Of a stretch of 23,878 nucleotides of DNA, positions 14,806 to 23,052 are shown piece by piece. How positions within the stretch are numbered: the stretch's first letter is position 1; each line of letters begins with the position of its first letter. Position numbers and translations under genes: made by a program. Source of the DNA: FEN-1279 sp964501535. GTDB lineage: Bacteria > Bacteroidota > Ignavibacteria > Tepidaquicellales > Tepidaquicellaceae. The notes beneath the pieces were generated by a model. The model saw only the letters and a program-made list of their open reading frames with translations, made no database searches and was not told where the DNA came from. The DNA is taken from the NCBI GenBank assembly GCA_964501535.1, contig CAZCSV010000013.1, forward strand, positions 1 through 23,878. Direction: 5' to 3'.

Positions 14806-16653
14806 TTAATTTACTCTATCCGAATCCTCAATAATCTTTCTGATTTCGGTATTTATCCCGAGATTCAACATGGTCTCCAGACCAACAGGCATTACAAATG
14901 TCCAGTTTGAATCATTTATCACTCCGGGAAAATTTATTCTGTATGAGGTCTCTTCGCCCTTCACAAACAATGCATCGTCAAGAAAAAGCCACTCCTGTAA
15001 AAGCTGTATGGAAAAAATTGATGCCGACTGATTGATTTTTTCCAGCACCCTTTTTATAAACAGCGGATTTATTTTGAAATCGCTTCCGTTCGGTTCAAGC
15101 CCGAGAAATTCCAGAAACTTCAGCCTCTCGTTGAAACTCTCTTTGTATATATTTATTATATCCCAGATAACATCGTAATTTAATCCGAGAATTTCCACTA
15201 ATTTATTTGTATCCGTAATTTCGTTTTTCCAGTATAGCCTTCCGTATTTCGATTTTTCCGTATCGAACAGACTCTTGACAATTTCACCGTATCTTTCGCC
15301 GTTTATATTTTTATTGTCACAAAGCCTTTTAAAAAGTTTTTCGTCTATAGTCCCGGTTTCATTGTGCCACCAGTCTATTATCGTACTCGAGTCGTGAGTA
15401 GATATTGTAGCTACAGAATTAATCCTGTAATACTCCGGATTGATAAAATTGTCACTTCCGTTAAAATCTTTTACCCACCTTTGAACATTCATCCCCGGGA
15501 TTCCATACTCCCATAATACTTTGGGCGAACATTGAGGAATAGTCCCCAAATCTTCCGCACAAGGCAACATATCCGAGCTCGCAATCATCACATCGAGAAG
15601 TTTTTTTCCCGTTTCTTCCCATAAATGTTCATCCTGAGGGTCGTAGAATCCGCTCAGACCGCCCTGCTCGTGCGGACAGTCCATCGCTATACTCCATAAA
15701 CGAAAGAAACCGACGAAATGGTCTATTCTGTACATATCATAAAACTTTTCCGCATAACGCAGTTTTTCTTTTATATAAGCATATCTGTCTTTTTCCAGTT
15801 CTTCCCTGCTATATGTCGGCATCCCCCATCTCTGTCCCATCGCAAAATACATATCGGGCGGAGCACCCGATGAAAAATCAAGTTTAAAATAATTCTTATG
15901 AGCCCAGATATCGGCACTGTCCCTGCTGACAAGAAACGGTATATCTCCCATTAAAAGTACACTTTTTTTCTTTGCATATTCCCTGACGGATTTAAACTGC
16001 TCATATAACTGCCATTGAATCCAGTAATAAAAATTTATTTTTTCGGAAAAACCGGACTTAATTTCCGATAAAGTTTCCTCATACCTGTTTTTGTATTTCT
16101 CGTTCCAGTTTTCCCACGACCTGTTTTGCTCGATTTCCTTTATTACCTTAAAAAGAGCATAATCCTTTAACCAGTAGTTGTTTTCCTTTTTGAAATCCTC
16201 AAATTTCTTTATTCCTTTGATATAAGCAACCCTGAATATCTTATATAAAATTTTCAGCTTTTCTTGTTTAATTTTATAATTTACTTTTTCCTTTCCGCCG
16301 GGAATCGTTCTTTTTAATTCCCTCAACTCTTTCTTGAACAGGTTCAGGTTTACATACTTCAAACCATTAATTGAGAGATACATAGGTTCCAGTGCAAAGG
16401 AACTCACTGAATTGTAAGGAGCAAAATCATAACCAACGTCGTTCATGGGAAGCAACTGAATTATACTGATTCCGGTTTTCTGACACCATTTTACAAGTAA
16501 CTTTAAATCGGGTATTTCACCAATACCAACACTGTTTTGGGAATAAACCGAGAACAGAGGCGCGACTACACCGGCTCTCCTTTTAAGCCCTGTTTTATTC
16601 CATTTATCAGCGGTTTTTGTATTTAGAAAATGAGAATAATCAAACTTACTCAT
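14806..16653 (-). CDS. malQ: 4-alpha-glucanotransferase (GH77)
   Basis: This 615-residue cytoplasmic GH77 amylomaltase/D-enzyme moves alpha-1,4-glucan segments between chains, processing maltodextrins and glycogen breakdown products. All three GH77 catalytic residues are visible: nucleophile Asp311 in 'YRIDHFVGF', acid/base Glu367 in 'CAEDLGTIP', and Asp421 in 'STHDSSTI'. Substrate-site sequences 'GDIPFLVSRDSADIW' and 'GAPPD' are also intact. It is about 100 residues longer than the classic bacterial form, the extra length being spread through insertions (including one near 320-345), with no starch-binding module at either end. It lies 57 bp after the GH57 gene in the glgB-GH57-malQ run. The start ATG precedes 'SKFDYSHF'; a nearby upstream ATG is out of frame. 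Confidence 0.95.
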   Translation of the reverse strand: MSKFDYSHFLNTKTADKWNKTGLKRRAGVVAPLFSVYSQNSVGIGEIPDLKLLVKWCQKTGISIIQLLPMNDVGYDFAPYNSVSSFALEPMYLSINGLKYVNLNLFKKELRELKRTIPGGKEKVNYKIKQEKLKILYKIFRVAYIKGIKKFEDFKKENNYWLKDYALFKVIKEIEQNRSWENWNEKYKNRYEETLSEIKSGFSEKINFYYWIQWQLYEQFKSVREYAKKKSVLLMGDIPFLVSRDSADIWAHKNYFKLDFSSGAPPDMYFAMGQRWGMPTYSREELEKDRYAYIKEKLRYAEKFYDMYRIDHFVGFFRLWSIAMDCPHEQGGLSGFYDPQDEHLWEETGKKLLDVMIASSDMLPCAEDLGTIPQCSPKVLWEYGIPGMNVQRWVKDFNGSDNFINPEYYRINSVATISTHDSSTIIDWWHNETGTIDEKLFKRLCDNKNINGERYGEIVKSLFDTEKSKYGRLYWKNEITDTNKLVEILGLNYDVIWDIINIYKESFNERLKFLEFLGLEPNGSDFKINPLFIKRVLEKINQSASIFSIQLLQEWLFLDDALFVKGEETSYRINFPGVINDSNWTFVMPVGLETMLNLGINTEIRKIIEDSDRVN

Positions 16654-16710
16654 AAGATTTTTTATTCATTAGATTCAATAATTTGCCGGTTGACAGGTCT
16701 AATCATTTTT

Positions 16711-18225
16711 TTAATTATTAATTGCTCCATAAATTTCCGCTCCGTTTTTAAACTCCGCCTTGTTGCTAACTGCATTTGCGAGTTCTTTTAATAAATTTTC
16801 TTCAAGGTTAACATCAAATAATTCTTTTGTAATTTCTATTGCCCTTTTTGCATATGCCAGAATCTGCACCGTCTCTATTCCGGATATATCGGAAAAAAAC
16901 CAGCCGCAGCTTGTAAACATTAATAACGAATACTTTTGAATTTCCAACAATTTTATTGCCTTCTTCGTTTCATCTTCGCTTGGAACCTTTCCCGAATTTT
17001 CCCTGAAGAAAGATTTGACGTTTTCATTCGAAGAATCTAAAATAATTTTTATGTATTCGTTTCTCGCTTTCCATACATCCGTGAAATACTTTTTGCCTTC
17101 CGTCACAAAAATCGATGCCAGCGAATCACGCAGTCCATTCAGTGCATTCCTCAGGGGTTCACGCCATTTTTGATTCCATCCCGGCTCACCGCCTGTATTG
17201 CATCCGCAGTCGCTTTTCCACCGTTCGACTCCGTGAATGCAGCTCCACGATGTACCTTCACCGTTATTGCCCCTTTTTAACCTAACCTCATAATCGGGAG
17301 GGAACAGGGAAAGATATTCGGAATAATTTGTTACTGTAAAACCTTTCTCGGGTGCAAGTTTAGCCATCAGGTATGCAATTGTCCGTTCCGTGAAATGCTT
17401 ATGATGACCGAACGTTTCACCGTCTACCGCCATATTAATTAGTTGAGGCTTATCATAATTAGGAATAACCAAAGATTTTATCCTGTACATTAATCTTTCG
17501 GCACTGTATATAACATCGTCGAATGCAATATTTTTTGACAAAGGTCCTTCATAAAAAAATATATCAATAAACTTATCCGGATTTATCTTTGAAAAAGTTC
17601 GGTAAGGCTGTCTTGTATCGATGTTGCCGTATGATACGTCTCTCCAATTAACTTCTTTTATCTTTCTCACTTTTAACGCCTGAGAAGGATCCAGTATTAT
17701 AAACCTTACACCCTCTTCAATTAGATATTCGAGTGTATCATCGTTGCATGCCGTTTCCGCTAACCAGATTCCCTCCGATTTTCTTCCGAAGCGATATTCA
17801 AAAACGTAAAGTCCCCATTTTATTTGAGTGATATTATCCTGCCTGTTGGCAAGGGGCATTATAATATGATTGTAAACCTGTGCAATCGCATTACCGTGTC
17901 CATTATGATTCTTTAAACTAATTTTATCAGCCGCAATTATTTTATCATAAGTTTCGGGATATTTTTCCGATATCCAATGCAATAAAGTCGGTCCGAAGTT
18001 AAAGCTTAAATATTGATAATTATTAATCGTTTCTAAGACTTCATTCGTCGATAAATCTGCAATTATCGCTTCCGTATTCGGCTTATAGCATTCGTGAAAT
18101 ATGCGTTCATTCCAGTCATGAAAAGGAGCCGCCAGGGGTTGCAATTCTATTTCATCTGTCCAGGGATTTTCACGCGGGGGCTGATAAAAATGCCCGTGTA
18201 TGCAGAGATAAGATTTATGTTCCAA
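16711..18225 (-). CDS. GH57 family alpha-glucan enzyme with short DUF3536 region (COG1449 type)
   Basis: This 504-residue cytoplasmic glycoside hydrolase belongs to family GH57. Motif 1 is 'HGHFYQPPREN' (10-20). The catalytic nucleophile is Glu157 in 'GIWLAETAC', and the acid/base is Asp268 in 'AVDGETFGHH'. From about residue 325 ('GTSWSCIHGVERW', 'DCGCNTGGEPGWNQKW', 'TSCGWFFSDISGIETVQ') it matches the DUF3536 domain that follows this GH57 type. Homologues I recall are about 700-800 residues; this one ends near 'NGAEIYG' and lacks the far C-terminal part. The start is a TTG at 18223-18225, as no ATG lies upstream in frame near it. It sits 18 bp after glgB. Alpha-amylase, transferase or debranching-like activity are all possible; the exact reaction is not known to me. 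Confidence 0.88.
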   Translation of the reverse strand: MEHKSYLCIHGHFYQPPRENPWTDEIELQPLAAPFHDWNERIFHECYKPNTEAIIADLSTNEVLETINNYQYLSFNFGPTLLHWISEKYPETYDKIIAADKISLKNHNGHGNAIAQVYNHIIMPLANRQDNITQIKWGLYVFEYRFGRKSEGIWLAETACNDDTLEYLIEEGVRFIILDPSQALKVRKIKEVNWRDVSYGNIDTRQPYRTFSKINPDKFIDIFFYEGPLSKNIAFDDVIYSAERLMYRIKSLVIPNYDKPQLINMAVDGETFGHHKHFTERTIAYLMAKLAPEKGFTVTNYSEYLSLFPPDYEVRLKRGNNGEGTSWSCIHGVERWKSDCGCNTGGEPGWNQKWREPLRNALNGLRDSLASIFVTEGKKYFTDVWKARNEYIKIILDSSNENVKSFFRENSGKVPSEDETKKAIKLLEIQKYSLLMFTSCGWFFSDISGIETVQILAYAKRAIEITKELFDVNLEENLLKELANAVSNKAEFKNGAEIYGAINN

Positions 18226-18243
18226 ATAAAAAAATTAATTATT

Positions 18244-20184
18244 TTATTTAATCGTATGTTCTATTTTAAAAACCATTCCTCCGAGAGGAGGCAAAGTAAT
18301 ACATACCGAATGATACCACTGATTCTTCATTCCGGATTCGGAATATACACCACCCGCATTTCCTTTACCGCTGCCGCCGTATTCCTTGCCATCGCTGTTT
18401 AAAACCTCTTTATAAAATCCCTCATACGGAACACCGAGATAATATTTTTCCCTTAACACAGGTGTCATGTTAAAGACAAATAACAATATGTCTTTTCCAC
18501 TCTCCGATTTCCGCATAAATGCTATAACACTGCTGTCCGAATCGGAAAAATCAACCCATTCAAATCCCTCTGATTTAAAATCAACTTCATATAAAGCAGG
18601 ATTATTTTTATATAAATCGTTTAAATCTCTTACAAAATAATTCAGTTTATTATGAAGTTCGAAATCCGTTACAAACCAGTCGAGTGAACCGTTCACGTTC
18701 CATTCTTTATATTGTGCAATATCATTCGACATAAAGTTCAGTTTCTTTCCGGGGTGAGCGAACATATAAAGAAAAAATAATCTGAGGTTGGCGAACCTCT
18801 GCCATTCATCACCCGGCATTTTTTCAAGTAACGATTTTTTACCGTGAACGACCTCGTCATGAGAAATCGGCAGAACGAAATTTTCATTAAACGCATACCA
18901 AAGGGAAAATGTAATCATATTCTGATGATACTTTCTGTGAACCGGTTCTTTCGAAAAATATCTTAAAGTATCGTTCATCCAGCCCATGTTCCATTTCATA
19001 TCGAATCCGAGCCCGCCAATGTATGTAGGGCGTGATACCATCGGGAATGCAGTAGATTCCTCTGCAATCGTAACTATTCCTTTGTGATACAAATGTACAA
19101 CTTCGTTCAACTTTTTAATAAAATCTATTGCTTCGAGGTTCTCCCTTCCTCCGTATATATTCGGCTCCCATTCCCCTTCCTCCCTTGAATAATCAAGATA
19201 CAGCATCGAAGCAACCGCATCAACACGCAGACCGTCAATATGATATTTTTCAAACCAGAAAAGAGCATTCGATATTAGAAAATTTTTGACTTCATTCCTG
19301 CCGTAATCAAAAACAAGTGTGCCCCAATCCTTATGATATCCCTTCTTCCAGCTTTTATATGCGAATAGTTGCGTCCCGTCGAAATTTATGAGCCCGTGCT
19401 CATCAGTTGGAAAATGCGCCGGCACCCAGTCGAGAATAACTCCTATCCCGTTTTGATGACAATAATCCACGAAGAACATGAAATCCTGTGGCTTGCCATA
19501 CCTGCTTGTCGGTGTAAAATAACTTATTACCTGATATCCCCACGATTCATCTAACGGGTGTTCCATTATAGGTAAAAGCTCGATATGAGTATAACCCATC
19601 TTCTTCACGTAATCGACAAGCTCATACGCAATCTGACTGTAACTTTTATAACCTGCATCATTAGGAAAATATTCATTATTAAAATCTTTCCTCCACGAAC
19701 CGAGATGAGCCTCGTAAATCGAGAACGGAGATTTCTGAAAATCCATCCGGCTTCTTTTTTCAAGCCACGAATCGTCACGCCAATTATATCCTGATAGCGA
19801 ATTCACTACGGATGCAGTTCTTGGTCTGATTTCAGCCTGAAAAGCAAACGGGTCGGCTTTTAAATTATAATCTTTACCGTAAGATGATTTAATTGCATAC
19901 TTATATACCTCGCCCTCATCCAAATTGGGAACGAACAAAGCCCAGACTCCGGAGTTCATTACGTTTTCCATCGGATGAGAATCTGCATTCCAGAAATTAA
20001 AATTCCCGACGATACTGACCCGCCTGGCATTAGGTGCCCAGACAGCAAAACGAACACCTTTTACACCGTCAACGGTCTTGACTTTTGCACCGAGCTTTTC
20101 ATATATCTGAAAGTGATTCCCTTCACTCAGTAAATATAAATCAAAATCACTTATGCCATATTTTGCAAAATGCTTTTTACCCAT
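18244..20184 (-). CDS. glgB: 1,4-alpha-glucan (glycogen) branching enzyme GlgB (GH13)
   Basis: This 646-residue cytoplasmic enzyme cuts alpha-1,4 chains and rejoins them as alpha-1,6 branches in glycogen. The N-terminal CBM48 domain is visible ('VRFAVWAPNARRVSIVGNFNFW', about 40-125). The GH13 barrel carries the catalytic residues: nucleophile Asp322 in 'DGLRVDAVAS', acid/base Glu375 in 'TIAEEST', and Asp443 in 'SHDEVVHGKKS', which is characteristic of branching enzymes. The C-terminal all-beta domain ends at 'GGMVFKIEH'. It lacks the extra N-terminal domain of the E. coli enzyme (728 residues). The ATG follows a TATTTTTG element by only 5 nt. First gene of the glucan run; glycogen synthase and phosphorylase genes are not in the window. 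Confidence 0.97.
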   Translation of the reverse strand: MGKKHFAKYGISDFDLYLLSEGNHFQIYEKLGAKVKTVDGVKGVRFAVWAPNARRVSIVGNFNFWNADSHPMENVMNSGVWALFVPNLDEGEVYKYAIKSSYGKDYNLKADPFAFQAEIRPRTASVVNSLSGYNWRDDSWLEKRSRMDFQKSPFSIYEAHLGSWRKDFNNEYFPNDAGYKSYSQIAYELVDYVKKMGYTHIELLPIMEHPLDESWGYQVISYFTPTSRYGKPQDFMFFVDYCHQNGIGVILDWVPAHFPTDEHGLINFDGTQLFAYKSWKKGYHKDWGTLVFDYGRNEVKNFLISNALFWFEKYHIDGLRVDAVASMLYLDYSREEGEWEPNIYGGRENLEAIDFIKKLNEVVHLYHKGIVTIAEESTAFPMVSRPTYIGGLGFDMKWNMGWMNDTLRYFSKEPVHRKYHQNMITFSLWYAFNENFVLPISHDEVVHGKKSLLEKMPGDEWQRFANLRLFFLYMFAHPGKKLNFMSNDIAQYKEWNVNGSLDWFVTDFELHNKLNYFVRDLNDLYKNNPALYEVDFKSEGFEWVDFSDSDSSVIAFMRKSESGKDILLFVFNMTPVLREKYYLGVPYEGFYKEVLNSDGKEYGGSGKGNAGGVYSESGMKNQWYHSVCITLPPLGGMVFKIEHTIK

Positions 20185-20189
20185 AACTG

Positions 20190-20220
20190 CAAAAATAGAT
20201 TCAATGTTTCAAAAGTGAAA
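20190..20220 (-). promoter_or_regulatory. Candidate glgB promoter with overlapping inverted repeat
   Basis: On the minus strand, TATTTTTG (20190-20197) matches TAnnTTTG exactly and lies 5 nt before the glgB ATG, so the transcript would be leaderless or nearly so. No TTG occurs at -33. In that position lies an inverted repeat, TTTCA-AAAG-TGAAA (20207-20220), which could be an activator or repressor site. A poor -33 element with an adjacent palindrome is typical of a regulated promoter. Confidence 0.4.
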
Positions 20221-20357
20221 GGTAAAATTATGAGTTGTTATATTGATTTATTTAATAGATTTCAGGGCTTAAGCTATCTCAAAAATTAATATAATTTCAA
20301 GGATTTTGGTAAAATCAATTTTTATCCGTTTAATAAATATCACTATTTGCTATTTAC

Positions 20358-20386
20358 TTGAAAACAATCTGAAAATGTTATATTTT
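20358..20386 (+). promoter_or_regulatory. Candidate promoter of the TrmB-type regulator gene
   Basis: TTG (20358-20360), 18 bp, TATATTTT (20379-20386): a 7/8 match to TAnnTTTG. The predicted start near 20392 would give a leader of about 33 nt and falls on the adjoining palindrome. Confidence 0.4.
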
Positions 20387-20389
20387 ATG

Positions 20390-20408
20390 TTACCCTAAAG
20401 GGTGGTAA
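20390..20408. promoter_or_regulatory. Nested palindrome upstream of the TrmB-type gene (candidate operator)
   Basis: ACCCTAAAGGGT (20392-20403) is an inverted repeat with 5-bp arms. TTACC (20390-20394) and GGTAA (20404-20408) form a second overlapping pair. It sits immediately downstream of the proposed -7 element, where bound repressor would block transcription, and 17 bp before the ATG. Autoregulation by the TrmB-type protein is the simplest reading but is inference. Confidence 0.4.
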
Positions 20409-20424
20409 TTTAATTAACGAGAAT

Positions 20425-21258
20425 ATGAATCCGGAATACAAAAAATATACGCAAAAATTCCTTGAATTAGGATTAACCGAACGGGAATCGAAAGTATATA
20501 TCACTCTCCTTTCGAAAAAAAGTTTTACCAGCTCTGAACTTCAAAAATCAGCTAATATCCCGAGAACCAAAATATACGAGGTGCTCCTGAAAATGATTGA
20601 TAGAGGTATATGCTTGGAAAGAAGAATTGGTAAAATCAAATATTACGAAGCTGTTGAGCCGAAAAAAGCACTCCATAAAATGTTGGATGATTACAAAAAT
20701 AATTTCCACGACGAGCTTGAAAAGAAAAAGGAAATTACCGAATCTCTTGCAGGAATTTTCAACCCGATTTACCAAAAAAATAAAAATTTCATAAGTCCGC
20801 TTGAATTTGTAGAGGTGATAAAAGATAAAGAACTCGCACAGAAAAAAATCCTTGATGCTTTTAAAAGTGTCAAAACGGAATTGTTATCACTGATTAAAGG
20901 ACCCTATGTGTGCGATACAAATTCACGCGTAAACCAACAGGTACGGGAAGAGAAGAATCTTCTGAAAAGAGGCGCAGTATGCAAAAAAATATATGAATCC
21001 GCCGAACTGATGGAACATACGGCTTTAATAGAACAGTTCAAGCCACTGGCAAAAATGGGCTCCCAGCTGAGAATGATTGAACGCATTCCCATAAAGATGG
21101 TTGTCTTCGATGAAAATATGGTCATCTTTCCGCTTCAGGATATAATAAAAAATCCAGATGAACTTACTATTATAATTATTCAGCATAAAGAGATGGTTTC
21201 AGCCTGTAGGATACTTTTCAACTTTTTGTGGAGCAATTCAAAACCTTTGATAGGCTGA
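20425..21258 (+). CDS. TrmB-family transcriptional regulator
   Basis: This 277-residue protein opens with a TrmB-type winged helix-turn-helix (about 10-80). It includes 'LGLTERESKVYITLLS', the recognition helix region 'NIPRTKIYEVLLKMIDRG' (44-61) and the wing 'RIGKIKYYEAVEPKKAL'. A coiled-coil-like charged helix (about 82-108) probably dimerises it. The C-terminal region (about 120-277), with 'IPIKMVVFDENMVIFPL', resembles the effector domain of TrmB-like regulators. TrmB proteins often control sugar uptake and alpha-glucan genes. Placement divergent from glgB, 240 bp away across candidate operators, supports control of the glucan run. It ends at a strong bidirectional terminator. The effector is unknown; maltose or a sugar phosphate would be a guess. 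Confidence 0.87.
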   Translation: MNPEYKKYTQKFLELGLTERESKVYITLLSKKSFTSSELQKSANIPRTKIYEVLLKMIDRGICLERRIGKIKYYEAVEPKKALHKMLDDYKNNFHDELEKKKEITESLAGIFNPIYQKNKNFISPLEFVEVIKDKELAQKKILDAFKSVKTELLSLIKGPYVCDTNSRVNQQVREEKNLLKRGAVCKKIYESAELMEHTALIEQFKPLAKMGSQLRMIERIPIKMVVFDENMVIFPLQDIIKNPDELTIIIIQHKEMVSACRILFNFLWSNSKPLIG

Positions 21259-21280
21259 ATAAAAATTTTTATCGATACTT

Positions 21281-21318
21281 AAAAAAAATGCCGGCTTAAA
21301 TTAAACCGGCATTTTTTT
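21281..21318. terminator. Bidirectional intrinsic terminator
   Basis: ATGCCGG (21288-21294) and CCGGCAT (21306-21312) form a stem with an 11-nt loop, flanked by eight A (21281-21288) and seven T (21312-21318). Read from either strand it is a GC stem followed by a T-run. It lies in the 77-bp gap between the TrmB-type gene and the convergent propeller gene and should terminate both. Confidence 0.93.
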
Positions 21319-21335
21319 ATAAATCTTAAATTTTA

Positions 21336-22934
21336 TTATTTCGTAACTATCATTTTCTTTGTCTCGGAATATTTTCCCGCTGTCAATTTGTAAAAATATA
21401 TTCCGCTCGGCATATTGTAACCGCTGATATCGAAATTAATTGCGTAATTCCCCGCAGGCTTATAATCATTTACCAGTATCGCGATTTCCTTACCAAGCAG
21501 ATTATATACCGTTAAATTAACAAATGACCTTTCCTTTACCGAATAATTTATCTGTGTGGAAGGATTGAACGGATTCGGAAAATTCTGTTCGAGTTTAAAC
21601 TCGGATGGCATAGTGTTGCCGTTGGTATTCACGCCTGAAGAAAAATCTATAATCGCCGTCAACACAGATATCGAATTTCCCTGCAACCTTGCCCATATTG
21701 GCCTTACCCTCCCGTTATATGCTGTTATGTTCGTATAATCACCAAAAAACACACTCCCTACAGGAACAAAAGGAGACTCGCTTATTACAAAATTTGTGAA
21801 TGTGCTTCCGCCGTTTGTGGATTTTGCAACATATACATCCGTAGCAGAGTTTGAGTAATTTCTTCTGTCATAAAACACTATGTATATATGACCGTTTTTC
21901 TGGTCAACAGTCATCCATGGGAAAAATTGCTCTTTTCCCGCGGCATCATTGTTAACCCGTAAGGGAGAAGTCCAGTTTAATCCGCCGTTTGTTGATTTCA
22001 CAAATTTAATATCGTGGTCAGACGGACCCGCACTGTCTGAGTATGCAATATATATATGCCCTCTGTAAGGACTGGTACTAATATCACAGCAGGTTACAGG
22101 CATGCCGTTCGCCCTGTATATATCGGCAATAATGTAATCCCATCCTCCGGGCTGATTGCAGACATATATTGGGTCTGTAAGCCAGTTTGTTCCGCCGTTT
22201 GTGGATTTATTGAAAAATATTCCGAATTGTGAATTTCTGATTTTCGGACCAGCCCAGGAGACATAAACCTCTCCATTCGGACCAGCACATGGGACTGCAC
22301 CCTCAACCGTATTATCTTCATCCACACAATCTCCGCCGAGTTTGTTAATCCTTTTCGCCGTTCCGCTTCCGAAATTTACCCAGCTTATACCTGCGTCGGT
22401 TGACTTGGAAAATAAAATATTTGAACTATCCGACTGGGATGAACTCCCGTAATTATCGAATTGAGTCCAGGTTACGTAAATGTGATTATTTCTTGGGTCT
22501 ACACATGCCCATTCTTTATCCTGGTCCTTATTCGGGTCATAATAGGTGTAAGAGCCGGGATTGTTCCAGCTAACACCGTTATTTGTAGATTTCTGGCATA
22601 CTATCCTGTCAATCCAGTGCCCTCCTGAAGACGGATTAGATAAATGGAAATAATAAAAGACACCGTTTGTATCGCATATTATACACGGGTCACCCCATAC
22701 ACCCCATGATGAAGATGTTAGATTTCCTCTCGTCCAGTTCAATCCCCCGTTCGAAGTATAATAATATGAACTTATATTAGCTCCGCCTACAAGGATATTC
22801 GTATTTTTCGGATTAATGCAGATTGAAGGTTCGTTTGGACTGCTTACATTACTTATCGTAATATTTGTATACTGCGGATAAACACTACCGACTAATAAAG
22901 TAAACATTAAAAAAATAAAAATTGACTTCCTCAT
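21336..22934 (-). CDS. Secreted Asp-box (BNR-repeat) propeller protein with T9SS sorting domain
   Basis: This is a 532-residue exported protein. Signal peptide at 1-21 (MRKSIFIF...GSVYPQ). Six Asp-box-like repeats of the 'KST(N/D).G.(S/T)W' form are spaced through residues 60-380 (near 60, 115, 177, 243, 313 and 371), indicating a sialidase-type propeller. The first Asp of the box is mostly Asn. I see no RIP motif and no clear arginine triad, so sialidase activity should not be inferred. Residues 444-532 form the T9SS type A sorting domain ('QNFPNPFNP...LLGKEIAILV...MPSGIYFYKL'). The start is the ATG before 'RKSIF', without a Shine-Dalgarno. It lies 118 bp after the Crp/Fnr-type gene, with no strong terminator between, so read-through is possible. 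The ligand is unknown. Confidence 0.88.
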   Translation of the reverse strand: MRKSIFIFLMFTLLVGSVYPQYTNITISNVSSPNEPSICINPKNTNILVGGANISSYYYTSNGGLNWTRGNLTSSSWGVWGDPCIICDTNGVFYYFHLSNPSSGGHWIDRIVCQKSTNNGVSWNNPGSYTYYDPNKDQDKEWACVDPRNNHIYVTWTQFDNYGSSSQSDSSNILFSKSTDAGISWVNFGSGTAKRINKLGGDCVDEDNTVEGAVPCAGPNGEVYVSWAGPKIRNSQFGIFFNKSTNGGTNWLTDPIYVCNQPGGWDYIIADIYRANGMPVTCCDISTSPYRGHIYIAYSDSAGPSDHDIKFVKSTNGGLNWTSPLRVNNDAAGKEQFFPWMTVDQKNGHIYIVFYDRRNYSNSATDVYVAKSTNGGSTFTNFVISESPFVPVGSVFFGDYTNITAYNGRVRPIWARLQGNSISVLTAIIDFSSGVNTNGNTMPSEFKLEQNFPNPFNPSTQINYSVKERSFVNLTVYNLLGKEIAILVNDYKPAGNYAINFDISGYNMPSGIYFYKLTAGKYSETKKMIVTK

Positions 22935-23052
22935 AAATTTAATTTAATTATTATATACTGTAATTTCATAACATTTACTAAATAAAAAAATCCACTTTTT
23001 TTTACATTAAAATAACCTCATAATTTCTTAAATATATAACCCGATGATAAGT

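Noticed and set aside
22984..23003. A7-TCCAC-T8 hairpin between the Crp/Fnr and propeller genes as a terminator
   Set aside because: The stem would be A-T pairs only, which is too unstable for a confident terminator.
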